Assembly (NCBI GenBank): GCA_943788815.1
Contig: CALSRS010000001.1
Coordinates: forward strand, 124,001-188,000
Source of the DNA: an uncultured Gammaproteobacteria bacterium
Lineage (GTDB): Bacteria; Pseudomonadota; Gammaproteobacteria; Eutrophobiales; Eutrophobiaceae
Direction: 5' to 3'
Length of the DNA: 64,000 nucleotides
Part shown: positions 20,876 to 27,963 of the stretch, in pieces
Numbering within the stretch: position 1 is the stretch's first letter
Layout: each line of letters opens with the position of its first letter
The notes under the pieces: model-generated
The model's input: the letters and a program-made list of their open reading frames with translations, nothing else
Told to the model about the DNA's origin: nothing
Database searches by the model: none
Translations under genes and position numbers: made by a program

Positions 20876-22189
20876 ATGCATGTTGATTTAATTATCTCAG
20901 GACGATGGCTGGTACCAGTAGTGCCAGAAAATATGGTTTTAGAAAACCACTCCGTAATCATCAATGAAGATAGGATCCTGGACATACTTCCTGCAGACAA
21001 GGCAAGTAAAAAATACTCTACAGCTAACCAGCAGGACCTTAACACTCATGTCCTGATACCTGGCTTAATTAATAATCACACTCACGCTGCCATGTCGCTA
21101 TTTAAAGGGCTGGCTGACGATCTACCCTTAATGGATTGGCTAAACAATCATATCTGGCCAGCAGAATCCAAACATGTTAACCGACAATTTGTCGCTGATG
21201 GGACACGTCTTGCCGTAGCCGAGATGATACGAGGAGGCATCACTACCTTTAATGACATGTATTTTTTCCCGGACATTACTGCAGAAATAGCCTCATCGAT
21301 AGGCATGCGAGTATGTATAGGCTTAATTGTTATTGATTTTCCTACGGCCTGGGCAAATGACACACAAGAATATTTCGATAAAGGACAACAGGTACATGAT
21401 TCATTACGGCACCACCCTTTAATTAAAACAGCATTTGCACCCCATGCTCCCTATACCGTTTCAGATCAACCATTACAAAAAGTAGCAGTGCTGGCAGAGG
21501 AGCTGGACATCCCTATTCATATGCACATTCATGAAACTGAATTTGAAGTTAATCAAAGCATTGAAAATCATGGCATCAAACCTCTCAAACGACTAGAAAG
21601 TCTCGGCTTACTAAGTCAGCGATTGCTTGCTGTTCATATGACCCAGTTAGATAAGGCAGATATTGATTTAATACAAAAATATAACGTTAATATCGTGCAT
21701 TGCCCAGAATCTAATTTAAAACTTGCTGCTGGTTTTTGTCCCGTGAAGACATTGTCTGATTCAGGAATAAACGTGTCGCTGGGCACAGATGGTTCTGCAA
21801 GTAATAATGATCTCAATATATTGGGTGAAATGCGGACCGCTGCTTTGATAAGTAAAGGACTGGAAAGAGACCCCTGCGCCTTACCAGCTATGGAAGTCCT
21901 GAAAATGGCTACCATTAACGCGGCAAAGGCACTGGATATGGCAGACCAGATAGGATCATTGGAGATAGGCAAATCTGCAGATGTTGTGGCAATCAATCTA
22001 GAGACGATAGAAAGCTTGCCTGTCTATGACCCTATTTCGCAACTCGTCTATGCCAGTGATCGCAATCAAGTAACTGACGTATGGGTAGCGGGGAAACAGA
22101 TATTAAATGAGCGCGCTCTGACGACCATGGAAGTAAATCAATTACATCACATAGCTAAAACATGGCATTCCAAGATCTCAGCAGGATAA
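20876..22189 (+). CDS. mtaD: 5-methylthioadenosine / S-adenosylhomocysteine deaminase
   Basis: Amidohydrolase of the TRZ/ATZ group, predicted to deaminate methylthioadenosine to methylthioinosine. The 437 residues carry the metal ligands H68 and H70 in GLINNHTHAAMSLFKGLADD, then HIHET, NIVHCPESNLKLA and the Asp in LGTDGSASNND. Its position divergent from mtnA and close to gyrA matches Pseudomonas aeruginosa, where the orthologue was shown to be an MTA deaminase. The methylthioinosine phosphorylase at 2431 would use its product. The ubiG gene that often follows is not present. Confidence 0.92.
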   Translation: MHVDLIISGRWLVPVVPENMVLENHSVIINEDRILDILPADKASKKYSTANQQDLNTHVLIPGLINNHTHAAMSLFKGLADDLPLMDWLNNHIWPAESKHVNRQFVADGTRLAVAEMIRGGITTFNDMYFFPDITAEIASSIGMRVCIGLIVIDFPTAWANDTQEYFDKGQQVHDSLRHHPLIKTAFAPHAPYTVSDQPLQKVAVLAEELDIPIHMHIHETEFEVNQSIENHGIKPLKRLESLGLLSQRLLAVHMTQLDKADIDLIQKYNVNIVHCPESNLKLAAGFCPVKTLSDSGINVSLGTDGSASNNDLNILGEMRTAALISKGLERDPCALPAMEVLKMATINAAKALDMADQIGSLEIGKSADVVAINLETIESLPVYDPISQLVYASDRNQVTDVWVAGKQILNERALTTMEVNQLHHIAKTWHSKISAG

Positions 22190-22224
22190 TATTTCAACAA
22201 TGATATTTTAAATGTAGCTGAGAA

Positions 22225-22467
22225 CTACTTTCTAATTGAATGCAACACACTATCATTTTCAAAAAACACTATAAAATTTCCATATTCCCAAAAACTAATC
22301 ACTGGGTTGCCGATAGGCTCGCTTTTATTCATTGGGGTTCCATATTGTTGTTCTACTTCATTTGCAGTCATCCAGCGTTTTGGAAAGTCACTTTGCTGGG
22401 CACTAACATAACCCGCAATAAAAATAGTTAACAACATCCCTAATAACACTTGCTTTAGTTTTTTCAT
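22225..22467 (-). CDS. Small exported protein, conserved in gammaproteobacteria, function unknown
   Basis: An 80-residue protein when started at the ATG 22465-22467 (MKKLKQVLLGMLL); an in-frame start at 22482 adds MRSTN before the signal peptide and is less likely. Residues 1-23 are a signal peptide ending GYVSAQ. The mature part reads WMTANEVEQQYGTPMNKSEPIG, then NPVISFWEYGNFIVFFEND and SVLHSI. This pattern (EVxxxYGxP, PxIxxWxYxxFxVxFExxxVxHS) is seen in many short gammaproteobacterial proteins of unknown function, superficially like the small BamE/SmpA fold. No function is claimed. It converges on mtaD with a 35-bp gap. Confidence 0.75.
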   Translation of the reverse strand: MKKLKQVLLGMLLTIFIAGYVSAQQSDFPKRWMTANEVEQQYGTPMNKSEPIGNPVISFWEYGNFIVFFENDSVLHSIRK

Positions 22468-22616
22468 ATTCGTTGACCTCATATTGCTATTACCTAAGGT
22501 TAATCACACTATCTTTAGATGTAAAGTCCTTAACAGATAAGTAAAAAGCTTCTATGATTATCAATATGAGTAATAACATCACTACTCGGCCATAAATATG
22601 TATACAACAAATACTC

Positions 22617-23882
22617 ATGAAGAAAATTAATCGGCGAAAATTTTTACAAAAAAGCCTGTTAGCTTCAGGAGTGATCGCGTCCAGTAAAACATTATGGAAT
22701 TCACCTGTTTATAGTCAGTCTCTTAATAGAGCATCGGGGCAAACGAGTAAACTGTCCAACCTTGGGTCAACGCTCCAGGTAATCAGAGTAAGCAATGACG
22801 CAGATACTCGCATGCGAGTCCCCAGAGGGTTTGTCGTTAGACAGATAGCTAGAACAGGAAAACCTGTCGTAAGTCACTCGGACTATCTTTGGCATGGTGC
22901 ACCGGATGGTAGCGCAATATTTGCAACAGATGATGGTGGCTGGATCTATACATCCAACTCTGAACTGGACAAGGGCCGAGGTGGTGTTGGCGCGATACGA
23001 TTCAACCGTGATGGTGAAATAATTGACAGCTACTCAATACTCTCAGGCACCTCAATCAATTGTGCTGGTGGCTCTACCCCCTGGGGAACCTGGCTTAGCT
23101 GTGAAGAACATGCCAACGGCCTAGTATATGAATGCGACCCATATGGAAAGGAACAGGCTGTATCCTGCCCTATGCTTGGTGCTTTTACGCATGAAGCTGC
23201 CGCCGTTGACCCGGCACATAAACATATCTACCTCACAGAAGACGTCCCAGACGGAAAGCTTTACCGCTTCACCCCGGATGATTACCCCGACGATGGACGC
23301 GCTAAGCTATCTACAGGCACACTCGAAGTTGCGCTCATCACGGGAACTAATCTTAATACTTCACGTGCGGTAAGCTGGCGTCGCGTTCCACATCCTGTCC
23401 CCCAATTAAATCTAACGGCCGATGGCTCAATCACGCCACCTACGCGAAATCAGGTGCCAGACGCAGAAAAATTTAATGGTGGTGAAGGATGTTGGTACTT
23501 TGAAGGCACAGTGTATTTTACCACCAAGGGCGATAATCGAGTCTGGGCACTGGACACCAACAAAAATACCCTTGAGGTCTTGTATGATAAAAACCGAGAC
23601 CGAGCTTTCACTCCCGCCATGAACGACGTGGACAATCTCACCGTCTCTGCTGGTGGTGATATTCTGGTGGCCGAGGACGGCCCCGAAATGCGTCTGGTGG
23701 TGTTTTCACCTGAGACAACACCGTATGAGCTCGTTAATGTTCTGGGACACCGCAGGTCGGAAATAACAGGACCCGCATTTAGTCCCGATGGCTCGCGTTT
23801 ATATTTCAGCTCACAGCGCGGACCAACAGGATCATCGCGAGATGGTCGCACATATGAAATGACAGGGCCATTTTTCACTTAA
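22617..23882 (+). CDS. PhoX-family (DUF839) Tat-exported beta-propeller protein, short form
   Basis: A 421-residue protein with a twin-arginine signal (NRRKFLQKSLLASG, residues 5-18) and likely cleavage before about residue 35. The core has the PhoX/DUF839 signature GGSTPWGTWLSCEEH (152-164), whose Cys-Glu-Glu belongs to the metal site of PhoX phosphatases. DPAHKHIYLTEDVPDGKLYRF, FNGGEGCWYFEGTVYFTTKG and DNLTVSAGGDILVAEDGP follow. PhoX is a periplasmic calcium/iron alkaline phosphatase of about 650 residues, so this is a short version; phosphatase activity is possible but not certain. Base composition is richer in GC than the neighbours. No close Shine-Dalgarno precedes the ATG. Confidence 0.8.
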   Translation: MKKINRRKFLQKSLLASGVIASSKTLWNSPVYSQSLNRASGQTSKLSNLGSTLQVIRVSNDADTRMRVPRGFVVRQIARTGKPVVSHSDYLWHGAPDGSAIFATDDGGWIYTSNSELDKGRGGVGAIRFNRDGEIIDSYSILSGTSINCAGGSTPWGTWLSCEEHANGLVYECDPYGKEQAVSCPMLGAFTHEAAAVDPAHKHIYLTEDVPDGKLYRFTPDDYPDDGRAKLSTGTLEVALITGTNLNTSRAVSWRRVPHPVPQLNLTADGSITPPTRNQVPDAEKFNGGEGCWYFEGTVYFTTKGDNRVWALDTNKNTLEVLYDKNRDRAFTPAMNDVDNLTVSAGGDILVAEDGPEMRLVVFSPETTPYELVNVLGHRRSEITGPAFSPDGSRLYFSSQRGPTGSSRDGRTYEMTGPFFT

Positions 23883-23921
23883 AACCTTACCGGCCTTGCT
23901 TCTTTTTTAATTTCATACAAT

Positions 23922-23935
23922 TTGATACAGATCAT
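23922..23935 (+). promoter_or_regulatory. Near-perfect FNR/Anr-type site upstream of the universal stress protein
   Basis: TTGATACAGATCAT fits TTGAT-N4-ATCAA at nine of ten positions. It lies 91 bp before the ATG of the universal stress gene. A second, perfect box is 600 bp downstream, before the cytochrome c gene, which makes chance less likely. Confidence 0.55.
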
Positions 23936-24025
23936 TCTCTAACCTGCAGTTCTCTTTATCCTGACAGGTATTGCAACGACGAATGAATAAGACACTAAAA
24001 TTATTTCATCGGGAGGTCACATAAC

Positions 24026-24472
24026 ATGGTTTCATTCAATAACATTTTGTTTCCAACAGACTTAAGCGACAATTCAAAAGAGGCAATGAAATATGCAACG
24101 AGCCTTGCTGAACATTATGATGCCATTTTACATATCATCCATGTCACTCTCGGAACAAACCAGTACCTGGCTTATGATGTAAATGTTTATATACCAGAAG
24201 ATATTAGGCAAAATGAGCGAAAAAAACTTGAAAAAAGCCTGGAAGAGCTACCTCCCGATGAATTGGGAGCACCGTCCTCCGTTAAGCATGAAATCCTGGA
24301 GGGTCTTCCAGTCCCCGAGATCAGCCAATATATAAAAGACAACAATATCGACCTGGTCGTTATGGGTACCCATGGTCACACGGGTCTTAAACATTTAATT
24401 ATTGGCAGTGTGGCTGAAAATATAGTCCGTAGTTCTCCTGTCCCCGTCCTTACAGTTCACGCTAAGGAATAA
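24026..24472 (+). CDS. Universal stress protein, UspA family
   Basis: A 148-residue single-domain Usp protein, cytoplasmic. The start MVSFNNILFPTDLSDNSKEA is the typical beta1-alpha1 region with the conserved Asp. The ATP-binding motif G-2x-G-9x-G-S/T is visible as GTHGHTGLKHLIIGSVAENIV (residues about 118-138). A good Shine-Dalgarno GGGAGG (24011-24016) sets the start. It sits under an FNR/Anr-like box at 23922, a control known for several Usp genes, which are induced at low oxygen or in stationary phase. The ligand and exact role are unknown. Confidence 0.93.
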   Translation: MVSFNNILFPTDLSDNSKEAMKYATSLAEHYDAILHIIHVTLGTNQYLAYDVNVYIPEDIRQNERKKLEKSLEELPPDELGAPSSVKHEILEGLPVPEISQYIKDNNIDLVVMGTHGHTGLKHLIIGSVAENIVRSSPVPVLTVHAKE

Positions 24473-24520
24473 TATAGCAAAATTAGCTTGCACATCTTTT
24501 AAAGCAAATAGCATCGTTAC

Positions 24521-24534
24521 TTGATCGCGATCAA
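24521..24534 (+). promoter_or_regulatory. Perfect FNR/Anr box with class II spacing before the cytochrome c lipoprotein gene
   Basis: TTGATCGCGATCAA matches TTGAT-N4-ATCAA exactly. A -10-like TAAAAT lies at 24556-24561, which would put the transcription start near 24568, about 41 bp from the box centre: the class II activator position. The ATG of the cytochrome gene follows at 24594. Confidence 0.75.
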
Positions 24535-24593
24535 GTTGTCTAAACCTCAGTACATTAAAATGCCACTGTAAATTTAAAACAGGGTACATTTTA

Positions 24594-25196
24594 ATGAAAA
24601 ATATAGTATTAATATTATTTTGCGTTGGAATTGTCAGTGCCTGCGCTACCTCCTATAACCCACTGGATGATTACCGTGAAATCAAGCTCGCTAACGTTAT
24701 GGAGACACTAGAAATATATCCTTCAGAAGATCTACCCTATAGTCCTGAACAGATCACTCGAGGTGAATATCTGGTGGCATTACTTGGTTGTGCAAGCTGT
24801 CATACTGATGGCGCTCTGGTCGGCACACCCAATCACCAACGACACCTCGCAGGCTCAAGCACAGGGATTGCCTATTCTAATCCACTAAATAACAGGAACC
24901 CTGGCGTGGTATACCCCCCTAACCTGACTCCTGATCCGGATACGGGACTAGGCAATGTTCAAGATCAAGCCATCATTCAGCAGATTACCATAGGCATAAA
25001 TCCACAGGGGGGACATACATTGCCCGTTATGCCATGGCCTGCATATTCCAAACTGTCGAGTAACGACATCAACGCGATCGTGGCTTACCTACGCAGTCTT
25101 CCCGCTGTATCTCACAAGGTCCCTGATAATATTTCACCTGGACAAGAAGCCATCGCACCATTTGTACATTTTGGTGTTTATCAGAGTCGTCAATAA
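24594..25196 (+). CDS. Monohaem c-type cytochrome lipoprotein
   Basis: A 200-residue periplasmic lipoprotein. Residues 1-16 form a signal peptide with lipobox VSAC, and Cys17 would be lipidated. One haem site, CASCH (66-70), is preceded by RGEYLVALLGC. The likely axial Met is M146 in LPVMPWPAYSKLSSNDINAIVAYLRSLP. The pattern resembles the cytochrome c subunits that serve periplasmic dehydrogenases, but no dehydrogenase gene is adjacent. The perfect FNR/Anr box upstream suggests expression at low oxygen. Electron partners are unknown. Confidence 0.9.
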   Translation: MKNIVLILFCVGIVSACATSYNPLDDYREIKLANVMETLEIYPSEDLPYSPEQITRGEYLVALLGCASCHTDGALVGTPNHQRHLAGSSTGIAYSNPLNNRNPGVVYPPNLTPDPDTGLGNVQDQAIIQQITIGINPQGGHTLPVMPWPAYSKLSSNDINAIVAYLRSLPAVSHKVPDNISPGQEAIAPFVHFGVYQSRQ

Positions 25197-25548
25197 ATTC
25201 AAAAAGTCTAATTGATATTAAGTAACTTTACATTGGAACGAGTTATTTGTACCGTCTTGATGATAATTAATCATCTGGGTAATGATTAGATAAGGTAACC
25301 TGATCTTAGTTTGTCAGAGATAACTTCAATGAGATATGGTAAACATTATGTGTTGTACTACGGTGTGATGGAATCTCAGTTTTCGGCATATTTGTTTCAA
25401 ATGAGGACTAATCCAAGAGTTTTTCAGGTTTTCTAATCCTGCTCTAATGATTAAACTGGCTATATGTAAAAATTCGAATATTTCACATAAAACTATATTA
25501 ATATAATGATTTTATTGCATAACAATACCTATTTCACGGGAGGGAATA
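25197..25548 (+). other. 352-bp intergenic region before the amidohydrolase gene
   Basis: No gene seen. It holds an inverted repeat GATGAT-aatta-ATCATC (25259-25275). Close to the gene there is TATAAT at 25502-25507, a weak -35, and a strong Shine-Dalgarno GGGAGGG (25538-25544) before the ATG at 25549. The rest is AT-rich without recognisable features. Confidence 0.5.
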
Positions 25549-27441
25549 ATGAATTTGCATAAATTATCAGTAATGATCCTGGGAGTGCTCTTAACGGCCC
25601 CTATCATTTCACAAGCTCAAGAAGATATCGCTGGCATTCTCGGCTATCCAGATATGATTATTTATAACGGCAAACTTATCACCATGGATGATGAGGGTTT
25701 CAATGACCAGACTGGCACGATTGCACAGGCCATGGCAGTTCGAGACGACTCCATCCTCGCGGTGGGTAGCAACCAGGAAATTCGCCGTCTTGCAGGACCC
25801 GATACGCAACAGATAGACTTAGATGGTCGCACAGTCATACCAGGCTTGATCCTTACCCATGAACATCCAACGGACTGGGCATGGGTGGAACCTACCGCTT
25901 TAAATCATGTCTTTCCTGAAGGTAATGAACACATGGTCATCCGTTTTCTTGAAGGTGACGCTCAAACACAGCTGGATACCTGGGAAGATGTCCTCGCTGA
26001 GGCTGTCAGAGCTGCCAAACCTGGTCAATGGATACTTCTGAGTTCTGACTGGGGCTCAAACTTTGAATACATGCCCGAATTGTTCCCGACTTTTCTACCA
26101 CCCATAACCCGTGAAAAAATGGATGCCATTGCACCAAACAACCCAGTGCGAGTAAAAAATGCCTGGGTGGATGGTTTGGTAAACACCAAAGCCCTGGAAG
26201 AAGCCGCAAGGATATTTCCAGAACAACGCGTAGAAGGACGTGGAAACCGTGGCCCTACAGGGCGTCAACTTGAACCCGATGTCATGCTCCACAACAAAGT
26301 CCATTTGAATGCTGAACTATTACGTTCGGTAATGGAGATGTGGTCGGCCTTCGGTGTTACCTTATACGGCTCCTCCCCCTATACCATAGGCAACCTTCAG
26401 GCATTGAGAATGCTGGACGAACAAGGCCGTATGCCAGGACGATTTGCGTGGAGTTACACAGGTCCGGATCTGCATTACCAAACCCTCCGTCTGGTATCCG
26501 CATTACTGGGTAATGGTACAGATTATTTATGGAATATCGGCGCCCATGGTGAACGCTCCGGTGGTTCGTGTACCACATTACCTGCATCTGAGCGTGTAAA
26601 GGCGATGGAAAACTGCACACTGGAACCCGGTGACGATGGACGACGGGTAAAAGAAGATATAGTTAGAAGTGGCGGACGTGTTGGCGCGATGCATTCTGGC
26701 GGTGATCTTGATATTGACCACTTGCTGGATATCGTCGAAGAGCAAAGCCGTGCAGCGGGATATTCACTTGAACAGATCCGCGAAAAACGCCATGCCTTTG
26801 ACCATGCCTCAGGTGCCCCAAGACCAGATCAGATCCCACGCATCAAGCGTTTAGGAATGATGGTTAGTATGATTAACACAGTAATCTGGGAAAACCGTAC
26901 GGCTTACAATACATCCTATCGTCTGCGCAACTACGGAGAAGAATACCTCAATTATGCGGTACCACGTAAGAGCGTCACCGATGCAGGCATCATGAATACC
27001 CAGGAGATTGACCGAGCCATACCTCATTTCTTGTGGTACAACGTTTGGGTAGGAATGACTCGCTACAATTCAGGTATAGATCGCACTCTGGCGCCAGAAG
27101 AAGGCACCGACCTTATCACTCAACTCAAGGCGCTGACCATGTGGGGAGCGTACTATGTATATAAAGAAAACAAACTAGGCTCATTAACAGCGGGTAAGTT
27201 GGCTGATTTTGTGGTGCTGGATCGAGATGTCCTTAGCATCCCGCAGGACGACCTCCCCAATGTCAAAACCTTAATGACGGTAATAGGCGGTAAAACCGTG
27301 CACCTCATTACCAGTCTGGCGGACGAACTAAATACCGATCCTGTTGGAGTCTCCACCTGGGCAAGTAAGCCGCTAGAAAACAGGCTGATATTCAAAGGGC
27401 CACCAGCAATTCCTGATTATATGCGTGCAACCATGCAGTAA
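25549..27441 (+). CDS. Secreted amidohydrolase (amidohydrolase_3 / YtcJ-like)
   Basis: A 630-residue metal-dependent hydrolase with a Sec signal peptide (residues 1-23, ending IISQAQ), so periplasmic. The family frame is DMIIYNGKLITMDD near 34, then IPGLILTHEHPTDWAW, where THEH supplies the two metal His of strand 1. Further potential ligands are AMHSGGDLDIDH and FDHASGAPRPDQ. The C-terminal LGSLTAGKLADFVVLDRDVLSIP is the usual end of the composite domain. The substrate is unknown; such enzymes act on amides, cyclic imides or similar C-N bonds. The start has GGGAGGG upstream. A small membrane protein gene follows after 17 bp, probably in the same operon. GC content is higher than in the flanking housekeeping genes. 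Confidence 0.88.
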   Translation: MNLHKLSVMILGVLLTAPIISQAQEDIAGILGYPDMIIYNGKLITMDDEGFNDQTGTIAQAMAVRDDSILAVGSNQEIRRLAGPDTQQIDLDGRTVIPGLILTHEHPTDWAWVEPTALNHVFPEGNEHMVIRFLEGDAQTQLDTWEDVLAEAVRAAKPGQWILLSSDWGSNFEYMPELFPTFLPPITREKMDAIAPNNPVRVKNAWVDGLVNTKALEEAARIFPEQRVEGRGNRGPTGRQLEPDVMLHNKVHLNAELLRSVMEMWSAFGVTLYGSSPYTIGNLQALRMLDEQGRMPGRFAWSYTGPDLHYQTLRLVSALLGNGTDYLWNIGAHGERSGGSCTTLPASERVKAMENCTLEPGDDGRRVKEDIVRSGGRVGAMHSGGDLDIDHLLDIVEEQSRAAGYSLEQIREKRHAFDHASGAPRPDQIPRIKRLGMMVSMINTVIWENRTAYNTSYRLRNYGEEYLNYAVPRKSVTDAGIMNTQEIDRAIPHFLWYNVWVGMTRYNSGIDRTLAPEEGTDLITQLKALTMWGAYYVYKENKLGSLTAGKLADFVVLDRDVLSIPQDDLPNVKTLMTVIGGKTVHLITSLADELNTDPVGVSTWASKPLENRLIFKGPPAIPDYMRATMQ

Positions 27442-27458
27442 CAAAGGTGACTATTTAG

Positions 27459-27827
27459 ATGCGTTACAGCCTATTCATTCTATTATTCATGCTTCATTCC
27501 CTGGCATTCGCCGGGGATGAAGACATGAACCCTACAGCCTATTCGGTATTTGACCCAGTGACGGGGTTTATGATCCCCTCGGAGGGTCCACCACCACCGC
27601 CGCACATACCGGCAAGCAATGCCACAACTCAAGCTCGAACCGATACGGTCACTCCTGAATCGCAATCCACAGTCGCCAGTCAAGCAATGACCTCACCAAA
27701 TAGCATCGAAGATAATTCCAAGCAATCCCCCATGTGGATGTACCTGGTAGCGGCAGCATTAATACTCGGAGGATTTGCTGCGTGGGTCAGGAAGAAAGGG
27801 AAGATCAGTAGAAGTAATTTAGATTAA
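27459..27827 (+). CDS. Small exported protein with C-terminal membrane anchor, function unknown
   Basis: A 122-residue protein not recognised from any family. Residues 1-18 are a signal peptide (ending LAFAG). A Pro-rich stretch follows (EGPPPPPHIPAS, about 42-53), then a Ser/Thr/Gln-rich linker. A single helix (about 90-110, MWMYLVAAALILGGFAAWV) is followed by a basic tail RKKGK. The layout suggests a type I membrane protein with its Pro-rich region in the periplasm. It starts 17 bp after the amidohydrolase stop, so a shared transcript and a related task are likely but unproven. Confidence 0.7.
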   Translation: MRYSLFILLFMLHSLAFAGDEDMNPTAYSVFDPVTGFMIPSEGPPPPPHIPASNATTQARTDTVTPESQSTVASQAMTSPNSIEDNSKQSPMWMYLVAAALILGGFAAWVRKKGKISRSNLD

Positions 27828-27963
27828 AGACAGATTCGAAAAGAATTCAAAATCATAAAAAGCAGTCTGTCTCCTAAATCATCTCCAACCGTCAATCAAA
27901 TAAATAAATCAACTCCCTTATCAGAAAATTCCTGTGATACGGAGTCATTAATAAATAACTCTC

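Noticed and set aside
27740-27827. C-terminal helix plus basic tail considered as a PEP-CTERM or GlyGly-CTERM sorting signal
   Set aside because: There is no PEP or GG motif before the helix and eight residues follow the basic cluster. It reads as an ordinary membrane anchor.
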